Shown here in pieces: positions 47,908 through 58,912 of a stretch of 64,000 bases of DNA. A model generated the notes under the pieces. It made no database searches. It worked only from the letters and a program-made list of their open reading frames with translations, and was not told the DNA's origin. Position numbers and translations under genes: made by a program. Source of the DNA: Pseudomonas sp. K2I15 (GTDB lineage: Bacteria; Pseudomonadota; Gammaproteobacteria; Pseudomonadales; Pseudomonadaceae); contig NZ_NIXO01000009.1 of NCBI RefSeq assembly GCF_002204795.1, forward strand, positions 62,001 to 126,000, given 5' to 3'. Each line of letters begins with the position of its first letter. The stretch's first letter is position 1.

Positions 47908-50692
47908 GATAACCTTCAATGCCTTTGTCGAGGAAGCTCTCTACCTTGGCGCCGGTCAGGCCGCCGAGTCCTTTAAGGACGATCTGGAGGAAGAGCCCGT
48001 GGTCACCCTTTTCGTTCAGCGGGGCGATCTGGCTGTATTCGTCGTTGGAAACCCAGTAACGGTTGATGACGCGCAGTTTCCAGCAGCAGTTGTCGTACTC
48101 GAAACCACCAAAGGCTTCCAGGGTACGGTTGCGGGCATAGTCATACTGCCAGCGGGTGATCAGGTTCCACTGCGGAACGATCGGCCACATCATCGAGAAG
48201 TCGTGTTGCTGGATTTTGTAGTAATCCTTCACGAAGTTGTCGGTGCCCGGCGTGCCATAGTCGCCACCGAACTGCCATTTGCCGGTTAGCTGGTTGTAGA
48301 CCACCTGGTCGTTGCGATAGCGGTAGCCGACGTTGATAACCTTGTTCGGGTTGTCTTCCGGCTGGTAGTGGAACATCGCGCTGCCGGAGCGTGGGCTGTG
48401 GCTTTCCGGGTCCCAGTTGTAGTCGGCAGTGGCGCGCCAGTCGCGGTTGAAGCGGAACTCGTAGTCCAGGGCGATCGGCGAAACATCCGACTGTGCGTCA
48501 GCACGGTCGGAGGCCAGGATACCTGGCAGTTGAACTTCGCGATTCTTGAAGTACACGGCCTCACCGACGCTGATGCGTTGACGTTCGAAGCCGTTTTCTT
48601 CGATCCAGCGGCTGGTCACGCCCAGGGAAAGTTTGTTCTCGTCGCCGATACGGTCGGAGCCGCTGAAGCGGTTGTCGCGGAACAGCGACGCATAGCTGAA
48701 CGAGTACTCACTGGTGTCGAATACCGGGATATCGCTCTGGTCCTTGTTCGGCACATACAGGTAGTAGGCACGAGGTTCCAGCGTTTGACGGTAGTCTTTG
48801 CCGAACAAGTTGGTGTTGCGGTCGAAGTACAGGCCGCTGTCTACGCTGGCGACCGGTATTGCGCGGTCTTGTGAGCTTTTGAAGGTGCCACCGGCATAAG
48901 GGTTGGCTGCAGTTGCCGCTGCTTGCGCTGCGATAATCTGATTCTTGCCGGTGCTGTCCAAATCAAGATCGTACTTGGTATAGACGTACTTCAACTTCGG
49001 CGTAACGAAGCCGTAGGTCCAGTTCATCGGATATTCGACGGCTGGCGCGGCGTTCAGGCGAGTACCGTTGGCACGGGTCAGGCCGGTTACGTAGGTGTCG
49101 AGACGAGGCGATACCAGACCGTTCTCATCGGTGAAGTTGCCGTTCTCCAAGTCCCGATCAAAGCGCACGGCTTCAGTCTCATAAGAGAAATTCAACCCGC
49201 CCGGATGGTACGGCAGCTGACCATTGAAGGTGATCTGCGGCAGACGGTCATACGGCGTGATCTGGGAGATCGTCGCCAGCTGGTATGCCTGCAGGTTCAA
49301 CCGCGCCTGGTAGCTATCGCCGCGATACGTCACGGAACCTTGCTGGTTCACGTAGTCGTTGCTCTTCACGCCTTCCTGATAGGACTTCAAGTCCTGGAAG
49401 TAGTAAGGATCGCTGATCGTGGTGTAGTCGACCTGGGTCAGTACACGCGAATCCAGGCCGCCCTTGTGCTGCCAGTTGAGCATGTAGCGGGTTTTTTCGT
49501 AATCGGTCTGGAGCTTGCGCTCGCTGCTGTCGTCGTTCAGATACGCGCCGCCAAACTGGCCTTCGCTGGACTTGGTGAGGTAGCGGAATTCGCCTTCCAT
49601 CAACATGCCGCGCTTGGTCATGTATTGCGGGTACAACGTGGCATCGTAGTTCGGCGCCAGGTTGAAGTAGTACGGCGTAACCAGGGTGAAGCCGGTTTCG
49701 CCACCGGTGCTGAAGCTCGGCGGCAGGAAGCCGGATTGACGACGGTTGTCGATCGGGAAATAGATGTACGGGGTGTAAAGGATCGGAATGTCCTTCACTC
49801 GCAACGTCACGTTGGTCGCGGTACCGAAACCGGTGGCCGGGTTGAGCGTGATGTTGTTGCCCTTGAGCTGCCAGGCGTTGCTGTTCGGCTCACAGGTGGT
49901 GTACGTACCGTCCTTGAGACGGATGATCGCGTTCTCGGCACGCTTGGCGTACAGCGCGTTGCCGCGGATGCGCGATTTGTGGATCACGTATTCGGCGTTG
50001 TCGACCTTGGCGGCGCCGGTGTCCAGTTGGACTTCAGCGTGGTCGCCCACCAGCAGCGCACCGTTGTCGCGCAGACGAACGTTGCCGTTCAGCTCGCCAC
50101 GGTTCTCGGCCTGGTACAGGTTGGCCTCGTCGGCCTCGACTTGCATGCTGCCCTGGCGCATGACGACGTCACCGGCCAGGGACGCGACTTGTTGTTCCTG
50201 CTCGTAACGAGAGGCCTTGGCACCGATGAAGGTCGGCGCGTCGCTCTTGTTCGTCTTGTCGTTCATGCCAGGACGGATCGGCTCGATGTACGCGCCGGAG
50301 CAATACGGGCCGGTTTCGGCCAGTTGTGCGGCGGTGAGCTTCTCGCGAGGGACCCAGTCCAGGTGGCTGTAGTCGGCGCTGCGCGAACGCAGGCCCCGGC
50401 CCTTGGCTTCGGTGACCAGTGCGGTCTGCGGCGCGGCCTCGGCACTGCCGGCAGACTCGCCTTGCGGCGTGCCACTGGCGGAGCTGACAGCACTGCCGTC
50501 ATGCACCGGGCGCGGTGGCAGCGGGGCTGCGGCCGTCTTCGGCGCGCAATCCCAGGCACCCGAAGCAGAGACTGAGCAGTCATACTGTTCCGCGGCGACC
50601 ACGAATGAGGTGGCGAAAGGTTGCATGGCCAGCAGACTGCCGGTTACCAGCAACGGAAATTTTCTACGAAACGCGGGGGATTTCAATGCCAT
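47882..50692 (-). CDS. lptD: LPS-assembly outer membrane protein LptD
   Basis: The beta-barrel half of the LptDE translocon that places lipopolysaccharide in the outer leaflet. The 936-residue protein has a signal sequence ([20 protein letters not shown]), a Pseudomonas-type N-terminal insert with low-complexity Ala/Pro/Ser, the jellyroll OstA domain (about residues 145-270, [17 protein letters not shown]) and a long barrel of about 600 residues. ATG at 50692 gives [11 protein letters not shown]; an upstream in-frame extension to 50926 would run into amgK on the other strand and is rejected. It heads the lptD-surA-pdxA-rsmA operon. Confidence 0.97.
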   Translation of the reverse strand: MALKSPAFRRKFPLLVTGSLLAMQPFATSFVVAAEQYDCSVSASGAWDCAPKTAAAPLPPRPVHDGSAVSSASGTPQGESAGSAEAAPQTALVTEAKGRGLRSRSADYSHLDWVPREKLTAAQLAETGPYCSGAYIEPIRPGMNDKTNKSDAPTFIGAKASRYEQEQQVASLAGDVVMRQGSMQVEADEANLYQAENRGELNGNVRLRDNGALLVGDHAEVQLDTGAAKVDNAEYVIHKSRIRGNALYAKRAENAIIRLKDGTYTTCEPNSNAWQLKGNNITLNPATGFGTATNVTLRVKDIPILYTPYIYFPIDNRRQSGFLPPSFSTGGETGFTLVTPYYFNLAPNYDATLYPQYMTKRGMLMEGEFRYLTKSSEGQFGGAYLNDDSSERKLQTDYEKTRYMLNWQHKGGLDSRVLTQVDYTTISDPYYFQDLKSYQEGVKSNDYVNQQGSVTYRGDSYQARLNLQAYQLATISQITPYDRLPQITFNGQLPYHPGGLNFSYETEAVRFDRDLENGNFTDENGLVSPRLDTYVTGLTRANGTRLNAAPAVEYPMNWTYGFVTPKLKYVYTKYDLDLDSTGKNQIIAAQAAATAANPYAGGTFKSSQDRAIPVASVDSGLYFDRNTNLFGKDYRQTLEPRAYYLYVPNKDQSDIPVFDTSEYSFSYASLFRDNRFSGSDRIGDENKLSLGVTSRWIEENGFERQRISVGEAVYFKNREVQLPGILASDRADAQSDVSPIALDYEFRFNRDWRATADYNWDPESHSPRSGSAMFHYQPEDNPNKVINVGYRYRNDQVVYNQLTGKWQFGGDYGTPGTDNFVKDYYKIQQHDFSMMWPIVPQWNLITRWQYDYARNRTLEAFGGFEYDNCCWKLRVINRYWVSNDEYSQIAPLNEKGDHGLFLQIVLKGLGGLTGAKVESFLDKGIEGYREREDQAF

Positions 50693-50822
50693 CTTATTAG
50701 TCCGGGCTTCCTGCGTGCCATCTGCCCGCGGTGTGGGCCGCACGCCTCTCGATGGTCTGAAAAAGATGCGTGATAATAAAGCATGACCCGCTTGACGGCT
50801 AGCGCCGTCGGAGACCCTTGTA

Positions 50823-52513
<1,691 letters not shown>

Positions 52514-52514
52514 G

Positions 52515-53282
52515 ATGTTGTGGCCAGGGACTCTGATTGGAGCCGGGGCGGGCTTTGCCATTGCCAGCATTCCGGGGGCCATATTGGGCGCACTGCTGGG
52601 GCAGGCGCTGGACCGGCGCCTGGAGCTGCAAAGCTGGGCGCAACTGCGCGAACGCCTTGGTGGTCGGGCAGCGCTGCGCAATGACGAATTGCTGTTTGTG
52701 TTGCTTGGCCGCCTGGCCAAGAGCAACGGCCGGGTGGTGGACGGGCATATCCAGCAGGCGCGCCAGGAAATGCGCTCGCTGGACATGGCCGAGCCAGCCC
52801 AGCGCCGCGCAATTGCCGCGTTCAATCGTGGCAAGTCCGGCTCGGACCGGGTGCGCAGTTATTTGGGCGTGCTCAAGGCCCAGCCTCATGCGGCGGAAGG
52901 TGTGCTGCGTGCCTGTTGGCGCATGGCCTGGGCGGACGGCAAAGCCAGTACCGCCGAGCGCGAGTTGATTGAACAATGGGGCAAATGGCTGGGCTGGACG
53001 CTCCAGCAGCTCCAGGCGCTGGCGGCTGACTACGAGCCTGAGCGCAAGCCGTTGGCCAATCGTGGCGTGGCTTATCAGGAAGCTATGCGGATTTTGGGGG
53101 TGACCTCGACCACAGAACCGTCAGTGATCAAGCGTGCTTACCGGCGCCTGCTCAGCCGCCACCACCCGGACAAAATTGCCGGCAGTGGCGCCAGCCCCGC
53201 GCAAGTGCGCGACGCAACCGAACGCACCCGCGAGCTGCACAACGCGTATGCGCTGATTCGTGAGCGACGGGATTTTCGCTAG
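52515..53282 (+). CDS. djlA: Membrane-anchored J-domain protein DjlA (TerB-DnaJ)
   Basis: A 255-residue DnaK co-chaperone. It has a short glycine-rich membrane anchor at the N terminus (LIGAGAGFAIASIPGAILGA, a glycine-zipper look), a TerB-like helical domain (about residues 50-170) and a C-terminal J domain. The J domain holds the essential HPD in SRHHPDKIAG and an insertion rich in Ala/Ser/Pro after it. It follows murU after one base; the link to cell-wall recycling is positional only. E. coli DjlA modulates the Rcs envelope response. Confidence 0.93.
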   Translation: MLWPGTLIGAGAGFAIASIPGAILGALLGQALDRRLELQSWAQLRERLGGRAALRNDELLFVLLGRLAKSNGRVVDGHIQQARQEMRSLDMAEPAQRRAIAAFNRGKSGSDRVRSYLGVLKAQPHAAEGVLRACWRMAWADGKASTAERELIEQWGKWLGWTLQQLQALAADYEPERKPLANRGVAYQEAMRILGVTSTTEPSVIKRAYRRLLSRHHPDKIAGSGASPAQVRDATERTRELHNAYALIRERRDFR

Positions 53283-53327
53283 CGGATGCAGGAAGCGCTA
53301 CTCGTTTACTGTGTACACCGGATCAAC

Positions 53328-53416
53328 TGTGGGAGCGGGCTTGCTCGCGAATGCGGGGTGTCTGCCAGCTCATGAGTAGCTGATACACCGCATTCGCGAG
53401 CAAGCCCGCTCCCACA
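53328..53416. repeat. REP-type inverted repeat (REPIN-like), second class
   Basis: 29-base arms at 53328-53356 and 53388-53416 are perfect reverse complements (core GTGGGAGCGGGCTTGCTCGC) with a 31-base spacer. It lies between the convergent djlA and DUF3530 genes. Confidence 0.9.
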
Positions 53417-53447
53417 TTTTGTTCTTCGGTATTTTTGAAATTTACGA

Positions 53448-54422
53448 TCAGTTTCCGGTGGCTTGCGGGCTCAACCAACCGCGAATGCGTCGGTACAGTT
53501 GTTCTTGTCCGGCCGGGCTGTTGTCGGGGAAGGCCTTCAGGGACACCTGCTTGTAGTTGTCATTCTTCAAACGCTTGCTGGCCTGGGAACGCTCCTGGGC
53601 CGTTTTGCGTGCCTGGGCGTTGTCCTGATAGAAGACGTCGGCCGTCGCCAGCTTCAGTTTCGGTGCCAGTTGTTGCAGGTCCGGTTCACGGCCTGCTGGC
53701 GTTTGCGCGGCGACCATGACGAATTTCTGCACCTGCGCCGGTTGTTTTTCACTCAGGTAACGCGCCGCCCACCAGGCGCCGGTGCCGTGGCCGAGCAGCA
53801 CAATACTGCGGGCGTTCTGGGTCTGGGCAAAGGCGAGGGCGGCATCAATGCGCGCGAAAATTCGCGAGGCGTCAGTCTTGTCTTGTTCATCGGCGCCTGG
53901 GACCACGGCCGGATCGGTGCCTTCAGCTTCAGCGCTGGCGGCTTGCTCCACGGGTTTGGCGACGGTGCTGGCATCTTTGCTGCTGGTGTCCACGGCCGCC
54001 TTGGGCGACTCGATGACGCGTGGCGGCAGCGTGTCCAGGGTCAGGTCCGGCAGCGACAAACTCAGGGTGCCCCAGGCTGCGTCCGGTAATTTTTTGCGCA
54101 ATGGGGCGATTGCTTGAGGCCAGTCAGCACTTTCGCCGTTGCCAGGGACGATAATCACCACGCCTTCAGGTTCGCCACTGTTGGCCGGCTTCCACAGGGC
54201 GAGGAAGGAATCGCTGCCCGCCTGCAACTGTTGCTGTTCCTGCTGCGGGATTTGTCGCTCCAGAGCGTTGGCTTCTTCCTGGCTGCGCTCGGGCAAGGGC
54301 TGGCGCACCACGGGCTTTTCCGGGGCGGGAGCGGGAGTGTCGGCGGCCTCGACACAAAAGGCGCTGGTAAACAGCAGCGACAGGCACAATGCTGGCAGTG
54401 CCGAGCGGTGGGAAAGTGGCAT
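53448..54422 (-). CDS. DUF3530 exported alpha/beta-hydrolase-like protein
   Basis: A 324-residue protein with a signal peptide (ALPALCLSLLFTSAFCVEAA). The body looks like an alpha/beta hydrolase (VVIIVPGNGESADW, SIVLLGHGTGAWWAARYL), but the nucleophile elbow reads GHGTG, with threonine or no serine where GxSxG is expected. It may thus be catalytically inactive or use another residue. A low-complexity acidic Ala/Pro/Ser region (about residues 140-190) interrupts the fold. Role unknown; it is monocistronic and divergent from the sensor kinase gene. Confidence 0.85.
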   Translation of the reverse strand: MPLSHRSALPALCLSLLFTSAFCVEAADTPAPAPEKPVVRQPLPERSQEEANALERQIPQQEQQQLQAGSDSFLALWKPANSGEPEGVVIIVPGNGESADWPQAIAPLRKKLPDAAWGTLSLSLPDLTLDTLPPRVIESPKAAVDTSSKDASTVAKPVEQAASAEAEGTDPAVVPGADEQDKTDASRIFARIDAALAFAQTQNARSIVLLGHGTGAWWAARYLSEKQPAQVQKFVMVAAQTPAGREPDLQQLAPKLKLATADVFYQDNAQARKTAQERSQASKRLKNDNYKQVSLKAFPDNSPAGQEQLYRRIRGWLSPQATGN

Positions 54423-54499
54423 CGTTGATTTCCGGCCAGAAGTGATTCCGGCAGCCTAATGGGTTGGTCAGTATTTGTCAGTGATATGAGACGTGGATC

Positions 54500-56887
54500 A
54501 TGGGTTTTCGCTACCTGCTGTTTATCGGCTGTTTATGCTTTCCCTTGATTGCGGGTGCGGTGCCTGCGCCTGCCGTTCACCAGGCGCAGCTCGACGCCGG
54601 CCAGCGTGAATGGCTGGGCCAGCACCCAGACCTGCGGGTCGGACTGGTGTTGCAGGCGCCGTATGCCCAATACGATCGACGTTTGCAGCGGCTGTCCGGG
54701 GCCAACGTCGAGTTGATGCAATGGCTGGCCAAGGCGCTGAACATCGAGCTGACCTGGCGCAACTTCCCCAATCAGGAACAGCTGGAAGCGGCGGTGCGTG
54801 ATGGCGAGGTCGACCTCGCCCCGGGGCTGCAACAAACCCCGGCCGGCCTGCGGCTGTGGCTTTTCTCCGACCCGTACATGCGCGTGCCGCAGCATATCGT
54901 CGGGGTCCGCGACGGCGGCACGTCGGTAGACCTGGAAAAACTCGACGACCAATCCCGCGTCGCCGTGCGCATGCCCAGCGCGGTGGCCGATTATCTGCGC
55001 AGCACCTACCCGAGCCTCAACCTGCAAGGCGTGCCCATGGAACGCCAGGCCCTGCAACTGCTGGTGAGCCAACAGGCACGGTATGCGGTGGTGGACGAGG
55101 CGCAATTGAGCCGCTTGTCTGGCGAAACCGAGTTCGCCGGCCTCGCCGTGGTGGGCGATATCGGCCTGCCGCAATTGCTGCGGGTGGCGACGCGGCGCGA
55201 TTGGCCGCAGCTGGCCGACATCATGCAAAGCGCCTTGCGTACCATCCCCGCCCGCGACCTGGACCAATTGCACGCACGTTGGCTGCAACCCAAATACCCG
55301 CGGGTGACCGAGTCTCCCGGCTTCTGGCAAAACCTCACGTTGCTTCTGGTCCTTTTCTTATTGGCCAGTCTGGCGGTGGTGTTCTGGCAGCGCCGCCAGC
55401 AACGAGGCCTGGAACACAACCTGCTGGCCGCCCGGGAAGAAAGCGCCGCCCGCGCCGCCGGTGCTGAAGCCTTGCGCCTGACCCAGTTCTCTATCGACCA
55501 AAGCACTGTCGGCATCCTGTGGGTCAATTGGGACAGCCATGTGCGCTACGCCAACCTGGCGGCAGAAACCATGCTCGGCTACGCCCCCGGCGCGCTGATC
55601 GAACGCCCGCTGATCGAGTTTGATCCGACGCTGACCATGGACCGCTGGCTTAACCTGTGGAAACGCGCCCGCGCCAGCGAAGACGGGCCGCAGAGTTTTG
55701 CGACCAATTGCCTGCGCGCCGATGGCAGTGTGTTGCCGGCCGATGTGTCCCTGAGTTTCCTGCGCTTCGCCGACGGCGAATACCTGGTGGTCTACCTCAA
55801 CGACGTCACCGAGCGTCGCCGGGCCCTGGCGGCCTTGCAGGAAAGTGAAGCGCGCCTGCAAGGGATCGCGGCCAACGTGCCGGGGCTGGTGTTTCGCCTG
55901 GAGCGCTTGCCGCGCAGCGAGGCGATCGAGTTCGCGTATATCAGCCAGGGCAGCGAGGGGCTGGTGGGTTACGCCCCGGAAGTGCTCAGCCATCCGGCCA
56001 TGGGCATTCGCAGCCTGGTGCACCCCGATGATCGCGCCAGTTATCACCGCACCCAGGACCAGGCCATCGAGACCGAGAGCAACTGGGCCTGGCAGGGCCG
56101 CATCCTCACCCGCCAGGGCGAGCAGCGCTGGGCCGATATCAAGGCCGTGACCCGGCGCCTGGAAGACGGCGCCGTGGTCTGGGACGGGATTGTCTGGGAC
56201 ATCAGCGAGAGCAAGCGCATCGAGCTGGAGTTGGACGCCTCCCGCGCGCAACTGCGGGAATTGTCCGCCCACCTGGAAACCGTGCGTGAGGAAGAGAAGG
56301 CGCGCATCGCCCGCGAAGTGCACGACGAGTTGGGGCAGATGCTCACCGTACTCAAGCTGGAAACCTCGATGTGCGAGCTGAGCTACGCGCAACTCGATCC
56401 CGGCCTGCACGAGCGGCTGAACAGCATGAAGCGCCTGATCTCCCAGCTGTTCCAACTGGTGCGCGACGTGGCCACTGCCCTGCGCCCGCCGATTCTCGAT
56501 GCCGGGATTGCCTCGGCGATTGAATGGCAGGCCCGGCGTTTCGAAGCCCGCACCCAGATTCCCTGCCTGGTGCAGGTGCCGGATAACCTGCCGGCGCTGA
56601 GCGACGCCAAGGCCATCGGCCTGTTCCGCATCCTGCAGGAGGCGCTGACCAATGTGATGCGCCATGCCCAGGCGCATACTGTAGAGCTGACGCTGGTGGT
56701 GGAGGGCACGCACTTGCGGCTGACCATCAGCGACGATGGCGCAGGTTTTGTCCAGGCCCCCGGGCGCCCGGTGTCGTTTGGCCTGGTGGGCATGCGCGAG
56801 CGGGTGTTGATCATGGGCGGGCAACTGAGCCTGGACAGCGAATTGGGCGAGGGCACCACCCTGAGTGTGACGGTGCCGCTGGATTGA
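54500..56887 (+). CDS. Sensor histidine kinase with periplasmic SBP domain and two PAS domains
   Basis: A 795-residue inner-membrane histidine kinase. Order: signal peptide (to about residue 22), periplasmic amino-acid-binding-type domain (about 30-265), one membrane segment (about 277-296), two PAS domains (about 325-435 and 455-575), HisKA_3 dimerisation domain with phospho-acceptor His608 in IAREVHDELGQ, and an ATPase domain (EALTNVMRHAQAH, SDDGAGF, GLVGMRERV). This HisKA_3 class pairs with NarL-type regulators, as encoded 25 bases downstream. The ligand is unknown; the adjacent importer suggests an amine or amino acid. Confidence 0.94.
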   Translation: MGFRYLLFIGCLCFPLIAGAVPAPAVHQAQLDAGQREWLGQHPDLRVGLVLQAPYAQYDRRLQRLSGANVELMQWLAKALNIELTWRNFPNQEQLEAAVRDGEVDLAPGLQQTPAGLRLWLFSDPYMRVPQHIVGVRDGGTSVDLEKLDDQSRVAVRMPSAVADYLRSTYPSLNLQGVPMERQALQLLVSQQARYAVVDEAQLSRLSGETEFAGLAVVGDIGLPQLLRVATRRDWPQLADIMQSALRTIPARDLDQLHARWLQPKYPRVTESPGFWQNLTLLLVLFLLASLAVVFWQRRQQRGLEHNLLAAREESAARAAGAEALRLTQFSIDQSTVGILWVNWDSHVRYANLAAETMLGYAPGALIERPLIEFDPTLTMDRWLNLWKRARASEDGPQSFATNCLRADGSVLPADVSLSFLRFADGEYLVVYLNDVTERRRALAALQESEARLQGIAANVPGLVFRLERLPRSEAIEFAYISQGSEGLVGYAPEVLSHPAMGIRSLVHPDDRASYHRTQDQAIETESNWAWQGRILTRQGEQRWADIKAVTRRLEDGAVVWDGIVWDISESKRIELELDASRAQLRELSAHLETVREEEKARIAREVHDELGQMLTVLKLETSMCELSYAQLDPGLHERLNSMKRLISQLFQLVRDVATALRPPILDAGIASAIEWQARRFEARTQIPCLVQVPDNLPALSDAKAIGLFRILQEALTNVMRHAQAHTVELTLVVEGTHLRLTISDDGAGFVQAPGRPVSFGLVGMRERVLIMGGQLSLDSELGEGTTLSVTVPLD

Positions 56888-56912
56888 TAACCAAAAGAAG
56901 AGGACATCCACA

Positions 56913-57542
56913 GTGATCCGTGTACTGGTAGCCGAAGACCACACCATCGTTCGCGAGGGCATCAAGCAACTGATCGGCCTGGCCAAGGACCTGCTGGTGG
57001 TGGGCGAGGCGAGCAATGGCGAGCAGTTGCTGGAAACCCTTCGTCACGTGCCCTGCGAAGTGGTGTTGCTGGACATCTCGATGCCCGGGGTCAATGGCCT
57101 GGAAGCCATTCCGCGGATTCGTGCGCTGAACAATCCACCGGCGATCCTGGTGCTGTCGATGCACGACGAAGCGCAAATGGCCGCCCGTGCGCTGAAGGTC
57201 GGTGCTGCCGGCTATGCCACCAAGGACAGTGACCCGGCCCTGCTGCTGACCGCCATTCGCAAGGTTGCGGCGGGTGGGCGCTATATCGACCCGGACCTGG
57301 CAGACCGAATGGTCTTTGAAGTCGGCCTCACCGACTCCCGGCCGCTGCACTCGCTGTTGTCGGAGCGCGAGTTCTCGGTGTTCGAGCGCCTGGCCCAGGG
57401 CGCCAACGTCAACGACATCGCCCAGCAGTTGGCGTTGAGCAGCAAAACCATCAGCACCCACAAGGCGCGGCTGATGCAAAAGCTCAATATCACCTCCCTG
57501 GCGGATCTGGTGAAGTACGCCATGGAACACAAGCTTTTATAA
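56913..57542 (+). CDS. NarL/LuxR-type response regulator
   Basis: A 209-residue response regulator, the likely partner of the preceding kinase. The receiver domain has the acidic pair in VAEDHT, the phospho-aspartate in VVLLDISMPGVNGL (near residue 53) and the lysine in YATKDSDP. The C-terminal helix-turn-helix is of LuxR type (LSEREFSVFERLAQGANVND, then LALSSKTISTHKARLMQKLN). A dyad of the type bound by this family lies 90 bases beyond its stop, before the ABC importer operon. Confidence 0.95.
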   Translation: MIRVLVAEDHTIVREGIKQLIGLAKDLLVVGEASNGEQLLETLRHVPCEVVLLDISMPGVNGLEAIPRIRALNNPPAILVLSMHDEAQMAARALKVGAAGYATKDSDPALLLTAIRKVAAGGRYIDPDLADRMVFEVGLTDSRPLHSLLSEREFSVFERLAQGANVNDIAQQLALSSKTISTHKARLMQKLNITSLADLVKYAMEHKLL

Positions 57543-57631
57543 CGGCATATCTATTTGCGACCACCGCGCGCGCCCGGCAAGCCCATTCCTGCCACCTGTA
57601 GCGGCCTCACTGTTCTGTGACCGCCACCCGT

Positions 57632-57647
57632 GTAGGGCGATCCCTAC
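57632..57647. promoter_or_regulatory. GTAGGG-N4-CCCTAC dyad upstream of the ABC importer
   Basis: A perfect six-base inverted repeat (spacer CGAT), 110 bases before the ATPase start. NarL-family regulators, including GacA, bind short dyads of this form; the adjacent NarL-type response regulator is the obvious candidate. The binding is inference. Confidence 0.5.
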
Positions 57648-57756
57648 CCCAAACCTTCCATCCCGCTGATGCCAATCTCTCCGGGCTCCCGATTTCCGGG
57701 GGCTTGCGGCTGGACTACGCTTGTTCCATGGCAGTCCAAAACAGAAAGGTGCGGGT

Positions 57757-58869
57757 ATGAGCGAGGCGGATTCAAATGATGTGCTGGTCAGCTTTCGTGG
57801 CGTGCAAAAGAGCTACGACGGCGAGAACCTGATCGTCAAAGACCTCAACCTGGAAATTCGCAAGGGCGAGTTCCTGACCTTGCTCGGGCCGTCCGGGTCG
57901 GGCAAGACCACCAGCCTGATGATGCTCGCCGGGTTTGAAACTCCCACCGCCGGCGAGATCCAACTGGCCGGCCGCTCCATCAACAACGTGCCACCCCACA
58001 AGCGCGACATCGGCATGGTGTTCCAGAACTATGCGCTGTTCCCGCACATGACCGTCTCCGAGAACCTGGCGTTTCCGCTCTCGGTGCGTGGGTTGAGCAA
58101 GACCGACATCAGCGAGCGGGTAAAGCGCGTGCTGAGCATGGTGCAGCTTGATGCCTTCGCCCAGCGTTACCCGGCGCAACTTTCCGGCGGCCAGCAACAG
58201 CGTGTGGCCCTGGCCCGTGCGTTGGTGTTCGAACCGCAACTGGTGCTGATGGACGAACCCCTCGGCGCCCTCGACAAGCAACTGCGTGAACACATGCAGA
58301 TGGAGATCAAGCACTTGCACCAACGCCTCGGCGTCACCGTGGTGTACGTGACCCATGACCAGGGCGAAGCGCTGACCATGTCCGACCGGGTGGCGGTATT
58401 CCACCAAGGCGAGATCCAGCAGATCGCCGCGCCGCGTACTTTGTACGAAGAGCCGAAAAATACGTTCGTCGCCAACTTCATCGGCGAGAACAACCGTCTC
58501 AATGGCCGCCTGCACAGCCACACCGGCGACCGCTGCGTGGTCGAGCTGGCGCGCGGTGAAAAGGTCGAGGCGCTGGCGGTAAACGTCGGCCAGGTCGGCG
58601 GCCCGGTAACCCTGTCGGTGCGCCCCGAGCGCGTCAGCCTCAACGGCTCCAGTGAGAGCTGCGTCAACCGCTTCTCCGGGCGGGTGGCGGAATTCATCTA
58701 CCTGGGCGACCACGTGCGCGTGCGCCTGGAAGTCTGCGGCAAGACCGATTTTTTTGTGAAACAACCGATCGCCGAGCTGGACACAGCCCTGGCGGTCGGC
58801 GACGTGGTACCGATTGGCTGGCAAGTCGAGCACGTTCGCGCACTCGACCCACTTCTAGAGGCGAATTGA
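57757..58869 (+). CDS. Polyamine/opine-type ABC importer, ATP-binding protein (PotA-like)
   Basis: A 370-residue ATPase that drives uptake through the two permeases encoded downstream. It has Walker A LLGPSGSGKTTSLMML, signature LSGGQQQRVALARALVF, Walker B LVLMDEPLGALDKQLR, the switch VTHDQGEALTMSD and a C-terminal TOBE domain. ATG at 57757 gives MSEADSNDV; the frame runs open further upstream to 57721. The order ATPase, binding protein, permease, permease follows the spermidine/putrescine class in Pseudomonas. The substrate could be a polyamine, GABA or an opine-like compound. Confidence 0.93.
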   Translation: MSEADSNDVLVSFRGVQKSYDGENLIVKDLNLEIRKGEFLTLLGPSGSGKTTSLMMLAGFETPTAGEIQLAGRSINNVPPHKRDIGMVFQNYALFPHMTVSENLAFPLSVRGLSKTDISERVKRVLSMVQLDAFAQRYPAQLSGGQQQRVALARALVFEPQLVLMDEPLGALDKQLREHMQMEIKHLHQRLGVTVVYVTHDQGEALTMSDRVAVFHQGEIQQIAAPRTLYEEPKNTFVANFIGENNRLNGRLHSHTGDRCVVELARGEKVEALAVNVGQVGGPVTLSVRPERVSLNGSSESCVNRFSGRVAEFIYLGDHVRVRLEVCGKTDFFVKQPIAELDTALAVGDVVPIGWQVEHVRALDPLLEAN

Positions 58870-58912
58870 TCGCCCCCTTGCTTCACCAACCTCGCACGTG
58901 GAGAGAACAACA

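Noticed and set aside
48923..50575. 550-codon plus-strand frame opposite lptD
   Set aside because: Shadow frame; lptD has signal peptide and OstA domain on the minus strand.
53328..53416. Palindromic repeats considered as a CRISPR array
   Set aside because: There are only paired inverted arms, no series of direct repeats with spacers and no cas genes.
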